Notes under the pieces: generated by a model | The model's database searches: none | Told to the model about the DNA's origin: nothing | What the model saw: only the letters and a program-made list of their open reading frames with translations | From: Verrucomicrobiota bacterium | GTDB taxonomy: Bacteria; Verrucomicrobiota; Verrucomicrobiia; Opitutales; UBA953 | NCBI GenBank assembly: GCA_016871725.1 | Contig: VHCL01000003.1 | Location: forward strand, 59,714-123,713 | DNA length: 64,000 nucleotides | Reading direction: 5' to 3' | Program-made: the position numbers and the translations under genes | In this document: positions 39,029-50,388 of the stretch, one piece after another | Numbering within the stretch: the stretch's first letter is position 1 | How the letters are laid out: each line of letters starts with the position of its first letter

Positions 39029-39748
39029 TCAGAGGACGAAGTCGGCCGGCGCGATCGCCACCGTGAATTCGCCCTTCAGCGAGCCGCTCTTCAGCGCCGG
39101 GACGAGCTCGGCCAGCGGCGCGGTCCGGATCGTCTCATGGAGCTTGGTGAGTTCGCGGCCGACGCAGACGACCCGGGCCGGCCCGAGGATCTCCAGCATC
39201 TCATCGAGGAAGTCGCCGATCCGATGGCAGGATTCGTGCAGCACGACGGTCTCGTCCGCGGATGTGAGGCCCTCGAGGAAGCGCCGCCGGGCGGCGGATT
39301 TGGGCGCCAGGAAGCCGACGAACCGGAAGGCGTTGGTCGGCAGGCCCGACGCGGAGAGCAAGGCCACGATGGCGCATGGACCGGGCAGGGGGGTGACGGT
39401 GAGGCCGCGCCGCCGGCATTCGCGCGTAACGCGGAAACCGGGGTCGCTGATCCCCGGCGTGCCGGCGTCGGTGATCAGGGCGACGCGCGCCCCGCCCGCC
39501 ACCTTGTCGGCGATGATCACCGCGGCGTCCTTCTCGTTGTGCTCGTGGTAGGCGAGCATCGGCTTCGAGAGGCCCAGGTGACGGAGCAGTCCGCCGGTCA
39601 CGCGCGTGTCCTCGCAAGCCACCAGGTCGCAATCAGCGATGGCTTCGCGGGCCCGGGCGGTGATGTCGCCCAGGTTGCCCAGCGGGGTGGCCACGACCCA
39701 GAGCCGGCCGGCCGTTCGGCCGTCGGCGCCTGCGTCGGGGGCGGTCAT
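39029..39748 (-). CDS. rsmI: 16S rRNA (cytidine1402-2'-O)-methyltransferase
   Basis: LWVVATPLGNLGDITARA, DAGTPGISDPGF, PLPGPCAIVALLSASGLP. Confidence 0.94.
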   Translation of the reverse strand: MTAPDAGADGRTAGRLWVVATPLGNLGDITARAREAIADCDLVACEDTRVTGGLLRHLGLSKPMLAYHEHNEKDAAVIIADKVAGGARVALITDAGTPGISDPGFRVTRECRRRGLTVTPLPGPCAIVALLSASGLPTNAFRFVGFLAPKSAARRRFLEGLTSADETVVLHESCHRIGDFLDEMLEILGPARVVCVGRELTKLHETIRTAPLAELVPALKSGSLKGEFTVAIAPADFVL

Positions 39749-39918
39749 CAGCGGCGGTAGCCGGAGCCGGGCGTGGAGACGCCCGGGAGGCCGCCCTGCC
39801 AGTTGGCGGGCTGAGACTGGGGCAGCATGGAGTCGGCCGGCTTCTCGACGGTCTCGCAGCCGACCAGGCCCGAGAGGCAGGCGAGGAGGGCGAGCGCGAT
39901 GGTGAGACGGGAAGACAT
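39748..39918 (-). CDS. Small lipoprotein (56 aa)
   Basis: Hand translation MSSRLTIALALLACLSGLVGCETVEKPADSMLPQSQPANWQGGLPGVSTPGSGYRR; lipobox LVGC; ATGA overlap with rsmI; not in ORF track. Confidence 0.65.
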   Translation of the reverse strand: MSSRLTIALALLACLSGLVGCETVEKPADSMLPQSQPANWQGGLPGVSTPGSGYRR

Positions 39919-39919
39919 C

Positions 39920-40861
39920 TTACTTGCTGGCGAGCTTCGTGGAGGGCACCAGGGAGACCGCGGCGGCCTTGGCGATGGCGCCGAGGTCGAGATCCTTGTC
40001 CGCCTGGAGCTGACCGTAGGAGATGGTTCCCTTCACGGAGGTGATGCGGACGCGGCCGATCTTCTTGCCGTCGGCCTTCACGTCGAAGTCGGCCTTTTCC
40101 TTGATGCCGTTGGCTTCGCCGACGGAGAAGGCGACGATGCCGGACTTGGCGTCGAGCGCGAGGACGTTGGTGAGCACGGCGTCGGTGGCGGCTTCGACGG
40201 TCACGGCGACGGCGGTCGGAGCTTCGCCTTCCTTGGCGGGCTCACCGAAGGGGTCGCGCTGGAAACCGCCGGGCGCGTTGTTGTCGGCGGCGCGGGAGGC
40301 CCAGGCGTGCAGGGCGGTGTACTTGCCGCGGAGGGCGGCGGCGAGCTCTTCGGCCTTGGTGGCCTTGGCTTCGATCTCAGCGAGCTGTTCCTTGGTGAAC
40401 ATGCCGGCGGCCTTCTCGGTGGCGCGGACGAGGTCTTCCTTGACGGTGGTCAGTTCGGCGATGGCGCCGTCCTTCTTGCTGTTGGCGTCGGTGAGCTGGG
40501 CGGCCAGTTCGTCACGCTTGCGGGTGAGCTCGGCACGCTCGCCCTCGAGGGTGGTGTTGGCGGCGGTGAGGCCTTCGATCTTGGTCTTCTTGTCGGCGAC
40601 ATCAGCCAGCAGGTCCTTCTTGGTCAGTTCGAGGTCGGCGATGGACTTGCGCTTGGCGTCCAGGATGACCGGCAGGCCGGCGAGCGAGGTCATGCGGGCG
40701 TCGAATTCCTTGCCGGCCTTCACTTCTTCGTCCTTCATGGCCCAAGCCGTTTGGGTGAGGGCGGTGTCCATCTTGCCTTTAAGAAGGTAAGCGAAGACGA
40801 CGGCGGCGAGGGCGGCGACGACGGTCAGGATGCGCAGGAAGGCGTTGAGCTTCGGTTTCAT
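39920..40861 (-). CDS. Membrane-anchored coiled-coil protein with C-terminal beta domain
   Basis: N-terminal TM VVAALAAVVFAYLLKGK; long coiled coil; C-terminal VLALDAKSGIVAFSVGEANGIKEKADFDV. Confidence 0.65.
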   Translation of the reverse strand: MKPKLNAFLRILTVVAALAAVVFAYLLKGKMDTALTQTAWAMKDEEVKAGKEFDARMTSLAGLPVILDAKRKSIADLELTKKDLLADVADKKTKIEGLTAANTTLEGERAELTRKRDELAAQLTDANSKKDGAIAELTTVKEDLVRATEKAAGMFTKEQLAEIEAKATKAEELAAALRGKYTALHAWASRAADNNAPGGFQRDPFGEPAKEGEAPTAVAVTVEAATDAVLTNVLALDAKSGIVAFSVGEANGIKEKADFDVKADGKKIGRVRITSVKGTISYGQLQADKDLDLGAIAKAAAVSLVPSTKLASK

Positions 40862-40882
40862 GGGGTAGGGGTAGGAAGGAGG

Positions 40883-42484
40883 TTAGGAATGACGATAGAG
40901 AGTGAGCCCGGGATCAGGAGAATCCTGTCGAGTGATCGGCCCGGGGTTGGCGGAAACGTGCAGAAGGACTTTGAACACCAATTCCTCCCGCCCCTCAAGA
41001 GCAATTTCCTCGCAAACCTGCTGGGCGGACAGCCACTTGCCCTTGGATTTAGCCAGGGCGGCCAGGGCGGCCGCGCGGATCTTGAGGGTCTCGGAAGCGG
41101 CCTTCTTGCCGGCTTCCACGCCGGGCTGATGGTAGGCGTTGATGCCGAGGAGGTTGGCGTACAGTCCGACGGCCCTTTCGAAGAGCGCGATCAGCATGCC
41201 GATGGCATGGGCGTCGACCTGTCGGAGCGTGATGGTGATGCTGTCCCGTCCGCTGCCCGAGAGGGCTTCCCGGGTGCCCAGCAGGAAGGCCTGCAGGTAG
41301 TCGCCGGAGGTGACGCCGGGTTCGACGTCGGGCGAGGCGCCTTCGCGGTCCTTGAGGACCTCGATGAACACGGCGAAAAAGTTATTCACACCGTCGCGGA
41401 GCTGTTGCACGTAGGCATGCTGGTCGGTCGAACCTTTGTTACCGTAGACGGTCAGGCCTTGGAAGACCTGGCGGCCTTGGAGATCGTGCTCTTTGCCGAG
41501 GGATTCCATGACGAGCTGCTGGAGGTAGCGGGAGAAGAGCAGCAGGCGGTCCTTGTAAGGCAGGACGACCATCGCTTTGGAGCCGCGGCCTTCGGTGAGG
41601 TGATGCCAGGCGAGGGCCATCGCCGCGGCCGGATTGCGGCCGGCGTCCGGGACGCGCGTGAGGGCGTCCATCTCGCGGGCGCCGGCGAGCAGGCCGCGGA
41701 TGTCCAGCCCTTGGAGGGCGGCCGGCAGGAGCCCGACCGGTCCGATCTCGCTCGTGCGGCCGCCGACCCAATCCCACATGGGGAAACGCGCCAGCCACTT
41801 CTCGGTGACGGCGACCTGGTCGAGCTGGCTGCCTTCGCCGGTGACGGCGACGGCGTGGGCGGCGAAAGAGAGCCCGGCCTGCTTCCAGCGGAGCGCGGCT
41901 TCGACTTGACCGTTGCGAGGCTCCGGCGTGCTGCCGGACTTGGAAGTCACGATCGCCAGCGTGGTGCCGAGCCGGCCGCCGAGACCGTCGAAGACTCGGT
42001 CGATGCCGTCGGGGTCGGTGTTGTCGATGAAGTGGACGCGGAGCTTGTCCGCTTTGCCTCCCAGGGCGTCGGCCACGAACTGCGGGCCGAGGGCCGAGCC
42101 GCCGATGCCGATGCAGAGGAGGTCGGTGAAATTGCCGGCCGCGCCTTTGACCTGGCCGGCGTGCACCTGCGCGGCGAAGCCGGCGATGGCTCCGACGGTC
42201 GCTTTCACGTCGGCCGCGATCTTCGCGTCGGGGGCCAGTTCCGGCGACCGCAGCCAGTAATGGCCGACCATGCGCTTCTCGTCGGGGTTCGCGACCGCCC
42301 CTTTTTCCAGGGCGGCCATGTCGGCGAAGGCCCGGACCATGGCCGGGGCCATCTTCTCGGCGAAACCCGCCGGCGCGGGCGCCCGGCTCAAGTCGAGGGA
42401 AATCCCGAGCTCAGGGAAATTGAGGAGCTGGCGGCGGTAGAGGTCGAAGGAAGAGGCCACGGTGTCCGGATACTTCCACGCCAC
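40883..42484 (-). CDS. pgi: Glucose-6-phosphate isomerase
   Basis: [73 protein letters not shown] start at 42484 proposed. Confidence 0.9.
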   Translation of the reverse strand: MAWKYPDTVASSFDLYRRQLLNFPELGISLDLSRAPAPAGFAEKMAPAMVRAFADMAALEKGAVANPDEKRMVGHYWLRSPELAPDAKIAADVKATVGAIAGFAAQVHAGQVKGAAGNFTDLLCIGIGGSALGPQFVADALGGKADKLRVHFIDNTDPDGIDRVFDGLGGRLGTTLAIVTSKSGSTPEPRNGQVEAALRWKQAGLSFAAHAVAVTGEGSQLDQVAVTEKWLARFPMWDWVGGRTSEIGPVGLLPAALQGLDIRGLLAGAREMDALTRVPDAGRNPAAAMALAWHHLTEGRGSKAMVVLPYKDRLLLFSRYLQQLVMESLGKEHDLQGRQVFQGLTVYGNKGSTDQHAYVQQLRDGVNNFFAVFIEVLKDREGASPDVEPGVTSGDYLQAFLLGTREALSGSGRDSITITLRQVDAHAIGMLIALFERAVGLYANLLGINAYHQPGVEAGKKAASETLKIRAAALAALAKSKGKWLSAQQVCEEIALEGREELVFKVLLHVSANPGPITRQDSPDPGLTLYRHS

Positions 42485-42497
42485 GGGAGGCTTGCAA

Positions 42498-42529
42498 CAA
42501 AAAGGGCGGTCCGCCGCGGCGGCCGCCCT
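42498..42529 (-). terminator. Rho-independent terminator downstream of ilvD
   Basis: GGGCGG-T-CCGCCGCGGCGG-CCGCCC hairpin, followed on minus by CTTTTTGTTG. Confidence 0.6.
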
Positions 42530-42552
42530 GTCATTTCCGCTCAGGAAAAGCC

Positions 42553-44241
42553 TCAGTCGCCGTCGGTGATGGCGCCTTCCGAGGCCGACTTCACCTGCTT
42601 GGCGTACTTGGCCAGGACGCCGCGCTTCTCCTTGCAGGGGGCGGGCTTCCATTCCTTGAGACGGCGGGCGATCTCTTCGTCCGACAGGTCGAGGTTGAGT
42701 TCGTTCTTCACCGCGTCGATGCGGATGCGGTCGCCGTTCTTGACGATGGCGAGCGGACCGCCGGAGGCGGCTTCCGGGGAGACGTGGCCGACGACGAAGC
42801 CGTGGCTGCCGCCGGAGAAGCGGCCGTCGGTGATCAGGGCCACCGTCTTGCCCATGCCCTTGCCCATGACGGCGCTGGTGGGCCCGAGCATCTCGCGCAT
42901 GCCGGGGCCGCCCTTGGGGCCTTCGTTGCGGATGACGATCACGTGGCCGTCCTTCACCTCGCCGTCGAGGATGCCGCGGAGCGAGGCCTCCTCGGATTCG
43001 TAGACGATGGCGTGGCCGGTGAAGGAGCTGCCCTCCTTGCCCGTGATCTTGGCGAGCGCGCCGTCCGGGGCGAGGTTGCCGCGGAGCACGCGCAGGTGGC
43101 TGTCGGCCTTGATGGGGTTGCTCATCGGGCGCACCACGTCCTGGTCGGCGGAGTAGGCGCCGACGTGCGCGAGGTTCTCCGCCACGGTCCTGCCGGTGAC
43201 GGTCAGGCAGTCGCCGTGGAGCAGGCCGGCGTCGAGCAGCATCTTGAGGAGCGGCTGGAGGCCGCCGATGCGCACGAAGTGGGCCATGTTGTACTTGCCG
43301 CTGGGCTTGAGGTCCGCGAGCACGGGGACCTTGCGGCCGATGCGCTCGAAGTCCTCGAGGGTGATCCGGATGCCCGCGGAGTGGCCGATGGCGATGAGGT
43401 GCAGTACCGCGTTGGTCGAGCCGCCGAGGGCGATGACCGTGACGATGGCGTTCTCGATCGCCTTCTTGGTGATGATGTCCAGCGGGCGGATGTTCTTCTT
43501 GAGCAGCTGGAGCACGGCCTGGCCGGCGCGCTCGCAGTCGACGAGCTTGTCCTTGGAGTTCGCCAGCTGCGCGGAGCTGTCCGGCAGGCTCAGGCCCATG
43601 GCTTCGATGGCCGAGGCCATGGTGTTCGCCGTGTACATGCCGCCGCACGAGCCTTCGCCCGGGATCGAGCACTTCTCGATCTCCTTGAGCTCGGCGTCGT
43701 CGATCTGCTTGGCGGCGTGCTGGCCGACGGCCTCGAAGACGGTGACGATGTCGGCCGCCTTGCCCTTATGCAGGCCGGGGACGATGGTGCCGCCGTAGAC
43801 GAACACGGACGGACGGTTGAGGCGGGCCATCGCCATCACGCAGCCGGGCATGTTCTTGTCGCAGCCGCCGATGGTGACGAGGCCGTCGAAGCCTTCGGCG
43901 CCGGTCACGGCTTCGATGGAGTCCGCGATGATCTCGCGGGAGACCAGCGAGTAGCGCATGCCGGGGGTGCCCATCGAGATGCCGTCGGAGACGGTGATCG
44001 TGCCGAAGATCACCGCTTTCCCGCCGGCCGCGTCGGCGCCCTTGGCGGCCTCGGTGGCCAGGCGGTCGATGTGCATGTTGCACGGGGTGACCATGGACCA
44101 GGTGGAGGCGACGCCCACGACGGGTTTCTGGAAGTCGGCGTCACCGAAGCCCACCGCCCGGAGCATCGCTCGGCTGGGGGCGCGGTCGGGACCGTCGACG
44201 ACGGCGGCGGAATGTTGGCGGGCGTGCTCGGGAGTGCTCAT
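42553..44241 (-). CDS. ilvD: Dihydroxy-acid dehydratase
   Basis: [76 protein letters not shown]. Confidence 0.96.
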   Translation of the reverse strand: MSTPEHARQHSAAVVDGPDRAPSRAMLRAVGFGDADFQKPVVGVASTWSMVTPCNMHIDRLATEAAKGADAAGGKAVIFGTITVSDGISMGTPGMRYSLVSREIIADSIEAVTGAEGFDGLVTIGGCDKNMPGCVMAMARLNRPSVFVYGGTIVPGLHKGKAADIVTVFEAVGQHAAKQIDDAELKEIEKCSIPGEGSCGGMYTANTMASAIEAMGLSLPDSSAQLANSKDKLVDCERAGQAVLQLLKKNIRPLDIITKKAIENAIVTVIALGGSTNAVLHLIAIGHSAGIRITLEDFERIGRKVPVLADLKPSGKYNMAHFVRIGGLQPLLKMLLDAGLLHGDCLTVTGRTVAENLAHVGAYSADQDVVRPMSNPIKADSHLRVLRGNLAPDGALAKITGKEGSSFTGHAIVYESEEASLRGILDGEVKDGHVIVIRNEGPKGGPGMREMLGPTSAVMGKGMGKTVALITDGRFSGGSHGFVVGHVSPEAASGGPLAIVKNGDRIRIDAVKNELNLDLSDEEIARRLKEWKPAPCKEKRGVLAKYAKQVKSASEGAITDGD

Positions 44242-44361
44242 GGGATGTGAAAAGTCTGCGGTTGTCAGGGGATGGTCGCCCCTTAGACATGAAGGGAAGG
44301 GAGCCGGACACTGAACCGCCCGGACGCTCCCTTACAATCCGATTTAAGACTCCCTCGTCCC

Positions 44362-45147
44362 GTGGAATTCAATCTCAAGAAAATCATCAAGGCCCTCCTG
44401 TTCTCGACCTCCGAGGCGGTGTCCATCAAGGACATCCAGAAGGTCGTGCAGCGCTACCACGCCCAGGCCGCCGCCGAGAAGCAGCCGGACCTGCTGGAGG
44501 CCGCCGGCGAGCCCACGGTCCTGCCGGCCGGCCCGCCCGTCCAGGAAGTGATCCAGGACATCATCGACCAGGTGCCGACCCTGCTGACGGCCACCCAGAT
44601 CCGCGAGGCCGTCGACGCCCTCGAGGCCGAGATGCGCGACGCCAACGACGCCTGCCGCATCCTGCAGGGGCCGGAAGGCTTCCGGCTCGTGATCTCCCCG
44701 GCCTACGCCGACTGGGTCCGCCTGCTCCGCGGCGAACCTCGCCCGCAGCGCCTCAGCCCGGCGTCGCTCGAGACGCTCTCCATCGTCGCTTACCGCCAGC
44801 CGGTCACCCGCTCCGAGATGGAAGCCATCCGCGGCGTCTCCGTCGACAGCGCGCTGACCCGCCTGCTCGAGCTCGAGCTGGTCGCCGTGACCGGCCGCGC
44901 CGACCTGCCGGGCCGCCCGCTCCAGTACGGCACCACCGACAAGTTCCTCGACTTCACCGGCCTGCGCTCCCTCGGCGAACTCCCGGCTTCCGACGTCCTG
45001 TCGCCGGCGCAGATCTCGGAGTGGATCGCGCGCGCCACGACCCCGGTCGAAGTCGGCGACGCCGAGGTCGGCCTGCCGCTCGAAGACCAGTCCGCCGCCG
45101 CGGTCGCGACCGAACCGCCGCCCGCCCCCGAGACCCCCGGCGCATGA
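44362..45147 (+). CDS. scpB: Segregation and condensation protein B
   Basis: IIKALLFSTSEAVSIKDI, LSPASLETLSIVAYRQPVTRSEMEAIRGVSVDSALTRLLELELV. Confidence 0.88.
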   Translation: MEFNLKKIIKALLFSTSEAVSIKDIQKVVQRYHAQAAAEKQPDLLEAAGEPTVLPAGPPVQEVIQDIIDQVPTLLTATQIREAVDALEAEMRDANDACRILQGPEGFRLVISPAYADWVRLLRGEPRPQRLSPASLETLSIVAYRQPVTRSEMEAIRGVSVDSALTRLLELELVAVTGRADLPGRPLQYGTTDKFLDFTGLRSLGELPASDVLSPAQISEWIARATTPVEVGDAEVGLPLEDQSAAAVATEPPPAPETPGA

Positions 45148-46211
45148 GCCTCGAAGACCATCGTCGCGAAGTCGACCGCATCGACCGGGAGATCCTCCGC
45201 CTGCTCGGCGAGCGCCTGCAGGTGGCCCGCGCCATCGGGGAGGCCAAGCTCAAGTCCGGCGCACCGGTCTACGCCCCGCAGCGCGAGGAGCAGCTCCTGC
45301 GCTCCATCACCGAGGCCGCCCCCTCCATCCCCGCTTCGGGGTTGCGCGCCGTCTACCGCGAGATCATCTCGCTCTCCATCGGCGCCCAGATGGCCAAGCC
45401 GGTCGCCTACCTCGGGCCGGAAGGCTCCTTCACCCAGCAGGCCCAGGTCCGCGCCTTCGGGACCAGCGTGCCCTCGCTGCCGTTGCGTGCCATCGGCGAC
45501 GTCTTCGCCGCCGTCGAGTCCGGCGAGGCCTCCTACGGCGTCGTCCCCGTCGAGAACTCCACCGAAGGCGTCGTCAGCCATTCGCTCGACCTCCTCGCGG
45601 AATCCGAACTCAAGGTCGTCGCGCAGGTCACGCTCTCGGTCGAACAGTGTCTCGTCGGCCAAGGTCCCCTCGATCAGGTGACCAAGGTGCTTTCGAAGGA
45701 CATCGCCCTCGCTCAGTGCCGCGGCTGGCTCTCCCGCCATCTTCCCGCGGCCGCGCTGGTCGAGACCGACAGCACCGCGGCCGCCGTCGAGCAGGTCGCG
45801 CGTTCGCCGCAGGGCCAGGCCGCCGTCGCTTCCGCCACCGCGGCCGAATCGCGCGGCGTCCCCGTCCTCGCCCGCGGCATCCAGGACCGGCGCGACAACG
45901 CCACCCGTTTCTTCGTCATCGCCAAGTCCGCCAACGCGGTCGGCGCCCCCGACGAGGTCACGAGCGTCGTACTCACGCTCAAGCACGAGCCCGGCGCCCT
46001 GCAAGGGGCCCTCGCGGCCTTCTCCGACCGCGGCATCAACCTCATCCGTATCGAGTCCCGCCCGAGCCACCGGCGCGCGTGGGAGTACCTGTTCTTCATC
46101 GATTTCCCGGGCCACTGGGAGACGCCGGCCGTCCAGGCGGCCGTCGGTGACCTCCGCCGCCGCTGCGAGGTCGTGAAATGGCTGGGGAGCTACCCGCAGA
46201 CCGCCGGATGA
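45144..46211 (+). CDS. pheA: Chorismate mutase / prephenate dehydratase
   Basis: N-terminal CM domain; YLGPEGSFTQQA, YGVVPVENSTEGVV, NATRFFVIA, ACT domain. Confidence 0.93.
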   Translation: MSLEDHRREVDRIDREILRLLGERLQVARAIGEAKLKSGAPVYAPQREEQLLRSITEAAPSIPASGLRAVYREIISLSIGAQMAKPVAYLGPEGSFTQQAQVRAFGTSVPSLPLRAIGDVFAAVESGEASYGVVPVENSTEGVVSHSLDLLAESELKVVAQVTLSVEQCLVGQGPLDQVTKVLSKDIALAQCRGWLSRHLPAAALVETDSTAAAVEQVARSPQGQAAVASATAAESRGVPVLARGIQDRRDNATRFFVIAKSANAVGAPDEVTSVVLTLKHEPGALQGALAAFSDRGINLIRIESRPSHRRAWEYLFFIDFPGHWETPAVQAAVGDLRRRCEVVKWLGSYPQTAG

Positions 46212-47146
46212 CCCGACGCGCGCTCGGCGGCCTGATGCTGACCGTGCTGCTCGCGGGAGTCCTGTGGTCCGCCTTCGCGTGGTGGCGGGCGTGGTCCGCC
46301 CCGCTCGTGCCTCTCGTCTTCCGTCCGCCTTATTCCGTCGAAGGCGTCGCCACCGGCACGCCCGTGCGCGTCAAGGGCGTCGTGGTGGGCCAGGTGGCCT
46401 CCGTCGGCCTCGACGTAGACGCGTCCGGCCGCCTGCGTCCGCTCTTGAACCTAAGCATCGATCCGGCCGCGCTCGAAGACCGGGGCTTCGCCGATCGCCT
46501 CCGGGGCGACCGGCTCGGCGAGGAAGTCGCCCGCGGGCTTCGCGCCCGGCTCATCACGGTCAACCCCGCCTCCGGCCTCCTGCAGGTCGAACTGGTCTGG
46601 GATCCCGCCGCGGCGCCGCCGCCGGCCGGCCTGCGGCGCGACGAGCTGCCCTCCGTGGCCGGCGCGGACGGTCGCCGGCTCGAGGGCTTCGTCGAACAGC
46701 TCGAGCGTCTGGCGCAGGCCGACCTCGTGGGCCTGGCCGCCGAACTCGACCGTGACCTCGACCGTTGGCTGACCGCGGCCGATCCGGCCCGCGCCGCCCG
46801 CTTCTCCGCCGACCTCGTCGCGCGCACCGCCGCCGTCCGCGACGCCACCGCCGCCGAGGTCCTCGGCGAACGCGCCCGGCGTTTCGCCGCCGCCTCCGAC
46901 CGGCTCCGCGCGACCGTCGAACAGGCGGAACGCGGACTCGAAGACGAGACGCTCGCCCTCCTGCAGGTCCGTCTCGCCGACGCGGCCGCCGCCCTCGCTT
47001 CCTTCGGCGCGGCCCTCGAAGGGTCGCAGACTGCCATGACCGCGGCCGCCGGCGATGTCACCGGCGTCCTCCGGGCGGTCTCCGCCGGCGCCCGGACCTG
47101 GAAGAAGAAGGCGGAAGGACTCACGACCGAGCCCCGTCCCCGCTGA
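46208..47146 (+). CDS. MCE-domain (MlaD/PqiB-like) membrane-anchored protein
   Basis: N-terminal [28 protein letters not shown]-terminal helical region. Confidence 0.7.
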   Translation: MTRRALGGLMLTVLLAGVLWSAFAWWRAWSAPLVPLVFRPPYSVEGVATGTPVRVKGVVVGQVASVGLDVDASGRLRPLLNLSIDPAALEDRGFADRLRGDRLGEEVARGLRARLITVNPASGLLQVELVWDPAAAPPPAGLRRDELPSVAGADGRRLEGFVEQLERLAQADLVGLAAELDRDLDRWLTAADPARAARFSADLVARTAAVRDATAAEVLGERARRFAAASDRLRATVEQAERGLEDETLALLQVRLADAAAALASFGAALEGSQTAMTAAAGDVTGVLRAVSAGARTWKKKAEGLTTEPRPR

Positions 47147-47204
47147 GGGAACAGGCTTGCGGCGGACCCCCGGAGCGGGGATAGGTGAGGGGCTTTTACC
47201 CGCC

Positions 47205-48707
47205 ATGGCCGACCCGACCGACAAGATGGAGTCCATCATCAACCTGTGCAAACGCCGCGGGTTCGTCTTCCCGTCCTCCGACATCTACGGCGGCTTCAAC
47301 GGCTTCTTCGATTACGGTCCCCTCGGCGTCGAACTGAAGAACAACATCAAGCAGGCCTGGTGGCAGGACTTCGTCCACCGCCGCGACGACATCGTCGGCC
47401 TCGATTCCTCGATCATCCACCATCCGACCACCTGGAAGGCCTCGGGCCATATCGACAACTTCACCGACCCGCTCGTGGACTGCAAGGAGTCCAAGATGCG
47501 CTACCGCGCCGACCAGCTCTTCTTCGCCCCGGTGCGCGTCGGCGGCGAGACCATCGGGTACGTCTCCGTCCTCGAAGACGACGGCATGCAGGCCAAGGCC
47601 GACGAGATGGCCAACGACCTGAAGCGCAAGCTCGCCAAGCAGGGCGCGCTCGAGCCCGTCGTGCTCAAGGACTACACCGAAGCCAGGCCCGAGGAGCATG
47701 CGCTCATCCCTTCGCCCGCCACGGGCAAGCCGGGTTCGCTCACGCCGCCTCGCTCGTTCAACATGATGTTCCAGACCTACGTCGGAGCCATGCAGGACGC
47801 CTCGGCCACCGCCTACCTCCGCCCGGAGACCGCGCAGGGCATCTTCATCAATTTCAAGAACGTCGTCGACACGGGCCGCGTGAAGCTGCCCTTCGGCATC
47901 GCCCAGGTCGGCAAGGCGTTCCGCAACGAGATCAACCCGCGCAACTTCATCTTCCGCTCCCGCGAGTTCGAGCAGATGGAGATCGAGTACTTCATCGCCC
48001 CGACCGCGGACTGGGCGGCCGCGCACAAGGACTGGATCGAGGGCTGCCTCGCCTGGTTCGAATCCATCGGCATCCCGCGCGCGAAGCTCTCCCTCTACCC
48101 GCACCCGACCGAGAAGCTCGCCCACTACTCGAAGGGCACCACGGACATCATGTTCGAATTCCCCTTCGGCGTGCAGGAGCTCCAGGGCGTCGCCGCCCGC
48201 GGCGACTTCGACCTCACCCAGCACAGCGAGGTCTCCGGCCAGAAGCTCGACTGGTTCGACGAGGCCGCCAAGGCCCGCTACATCCCCCACGTGATCGAGC
48301 CGTCCGTCGGCGTCGACCGCGTCTTCCTCGCGCTCCTCGCCACGGCCTACCATGAGGACGAGGTCGAGGGCGAGAAGCGCGTCGTGCTCCGCCTGCCGGC
48401 CCGCGTCGCCCCCTTCAAGGCCGCCGTCTTCCCGCTGGTGAAGAACAAGCCCGAGCTCGTCGCCCGCGCCGAGGCGCTCTACCGCCGCCTCAAGAAGCGC
48501 CACAACGTCTTCTACGACGCGGCCGGCGCCATCGGCCGCCGCTACCGCCGCCAGGACGAGATCGGCACGCCGTACGGCATCACCATCGACTTCGACACCG
48601 TCGAGAAGGGCGCCGGCGTCACGGTCCGCGACCGCGACACGCTGGAGCAGGTGCGCATGACCGAGGACGAGGTCGTCCGCTTCCTCGACGACAAGGTCAA
48701 CGGCTGA
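47205..48707 (+). CDS. glyQS: Glycyl-tRNA synthetase (class II, homodimeric type)
   Basis: [62 protein letters not shown]. Confidence 0.95.
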   Translation: MADPTDKMESIINLCKRRGFVFPSSDIYGGFNGFFDYGPLGVELKNNIKQAWWQDFVHRRDDIVGLDSSIIHHPTTWKASGHIDNFTDPLVDCKESKMRYRADQLFFAPVRVGGETIGYVSVLEDDGMQAKADEMANDLKRKLAKQGALEPVVLKDYTEARPEEHALIPSPATGKPGSLTPPRSFNMMFQTYVGAMQDASATAYLRPETAQGIFINFKNVVDTGRVKLPFGIAQVGKAFRNEINPRNFIFRSREFEQMEIEYFIAPTADWAAAHKDWIEGCLAWFESIGIPRAKLSLYPHPTEKLAHYSKGTTDIMFEFPFGVQELQGVAARGDFDLTQHSEVSGQKLDWFDEAAKARYIPHVIEPSVGVDRVFLALLATAYHEDEVEGEKRVVLRLPARVAPFKAAVFPLVKNKPELVARAEALYRRLKKRHNVFYDAAGAIGRRYRRQDEIGTPYGITIDFDTVEKGAGVTVRDRDTLEQVRMTEDEVVRFLDDKVNG

Positions 48708-50388
48708 CCTTCGCGGGCGCGGCCGCGAGCTCTTCCGCCAGCCTGGCGAGCCGTCGCTTCCCGCAGAGGGAGGCGGCGACCGTCAGGTTGCGCAGGCCCT
48801 GCGGCAGGTGCGCGAGGTATTCCGGGCGGCCCTTCTTGTGGCCGAGGAAGCCGTAGGCGCCGCACGCCTGCAGGAGGCGCTGCGTCGCGGCGACGTGGAA
48901 GAGGTGCGAGAACTCGTCGCCGGAGCCTTTCCAGGCGGAGACTTCGCGCGCGTGGTCCTCGATCTCGATGCGCCAGAGGTCCATGTCCGTCCGCGTGAGG
49001 TAAGGGTCGAAGGCGAGCGCGGCGTAGTCGTAGAACATGCAGCCGTGGCGCAGGCCCTGGAGGTCGACGAGCCAGGCGGAGCCGTCGCGGACCATGATGT
49101 TCTGGGACTGGAAGTCGCGGTGGATCGTGACCACGGGCTGCCCCATGAGCTCCTTGGCCAGCGAGGCCATCTCGTCGGTGACGGCGCGGTCCGGCTTGCG
49201 GCCGCCGAGCGCGTTGTCCAGGAAGTACTGCCGCTCCCACTGGTAGAGGTTCGGGCCGAAGGCTTCCATGAGCGGCACGCCCGCGGTCGCGAAGGCGTCG
49301 ACGCCGTGGCGATGGATGGCCGCGACCTGTTCGAGCGCGGAGGCGACCGGCGCCCAGGGGAAGGCGCCCGCCTGGGCGAGGGACCAGAGGTCGGTGTCGC
49401 CGAGGTCTTCGAGCACGAGCACGCCCGCGTCCTTGTCCGCGGCCAGCACCTGCGGGACCTGCGCGCCGACCTGGTCGCGCAGCACCCGGGCGATGTCGCC
49501 GTAGAGCTGGTTCTCGGCGCGCGAATCGTCGTAGACGCAGAGCACGGCGGTCTCGCCGGTGGGCTTGCGCAGACGATGGAACCTGCGGCCCGAGCCGCCC
49601 TTGAGGACTTCGCCGCCGGCGGCGAGCTCGTAGCCGTGCGCCCGGGCCGCGTCGGCCGGCGCGATGGCGCCGCGCACGGGTCTCTCCAGCCGGGCCTTCA
49701 CGGACTGGTACTCCTCGACGGTGCCGAGGTCATGCCAGGTAGCCGAGCCGTCGAGGAAGCCTTGGATGCTGCCGGGGCGGGCCTGCGTGCGGCGGAGGAA
49801 ATGCTCGACGAGCGATTCGATCGTCGCGGGCACGCCCTGGGCGAAGGCCTTCGTGACGACGCAGATGCCGGTGTACTGGTAGGCCGGCTCCGAAGCGCCG
49901 AGGCGGTCGCGCAGGTCGGTCACGGCGCCTTCGTCGGTGACGCGGACGTTGCGGTTCGGCCCTTCCTCGCGGACCACCAGCGTGGCTTCGCCGCCGTTGG
50001 CGCGATGGTGGGCGACGGCTCCGGCGATGTCGCAGTCGGAGAGGATGTCGCCGTTCCAGACGACGAGGTCGAGGTCGTCCGGGCCGAGCAGGCCGGCGAC
50101 GTTGGCCAGCCCGCCGCCGGTCTCGAGCAGGACGGGCTCATGGACGAACCTCACTTCGGCCTCGCCGAAACGGCCGTCCGGGAAGGCCTGCGCCCACGCT
50201 TCCGGGCAGTGATGCGTGTTGATGAGGAACCGACGCGTGCCGGCGGCGCGGAGCTTCTCCATCGCCTGCAGGACCATCGGGCGGCCCGCGATCGGGAGCA
50301 GGGGCTTGGGCCGGTTTTCGGTGAGCGGCCGCAGACGCGTGCCGAGGCCGGCTCCGAGGAGGAAGGCGGTGCGGGGGAAATCAGGCAT
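48697..50388 (-). CDS. Bifunctional MurU-like nucleotidyltransferase / AmgK-like aminoglycoside-phosphotransferase-fold kinase
   Basis: N-term [30 protein letters not shown]-term [37 protein letters not shown]. Confidence 0.8.
   Translation of the reverse strand: MPDFPRTAFLLGAGLGTRLRPLTENRPKPLLPIAGRPMVLQAMEKLRAAGTRRFLINTHHCPEAWAQAFPDGRFGEAEVRFVHEPVLLETGGGLANVAGLLGPDDLDLVVWNGDILSDCDIAGAVAHHRANGGEATLVVREEGPNRNVRVTDEGAVTDLRDRLGASEPAYQYTGICVVTKAFAQGVPATIESLVEHFLRRTQARPGSIQGFLDGSATWHDLGTVEEYQSVKARLERPVRGAIAPADAARAHGYELAAGGEVLKGGSGRRFHRLRKPTGETAVLCVYDDSRAENQLYGDIARVLRDQVGAQVPQVLAADKDAGVLVLEDLGDTDLWSLAQAGAFPWAPVASALEQVAAIHRHGVDAFATAGVPLMEAFGPNLYQWERQYFLDNALGGRKPDRAVTDEMASLAKELMGQPVVTIHRDFQSQNIMVRDGSAWLVDLQGLRHGCMFYDYAALAFDPYLTRTDMDLWRIEIEDHAREVSAWKGSGDEFSHLFHVAATQRLLQACGAYGFLGHKKGRPEYLAHLPQGLRNLTVAASLCGKRRLARLAEELAAAPAKVSR

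Noticed and set aside
39827-43003. 1058-aa plus-strand ORF
   Set aside because: Antisense to the coiled-coil gene, pgi and ilvD; same high-GC codon-bias artefact.
40883-43672. 929-aa minus-strand ORF as a fused protein
   Set aside because: The upstream third is an out-of-frame shadow of ilvD; pgi proper begins about 42484 and a terminator-like hairpin lies just upstream.
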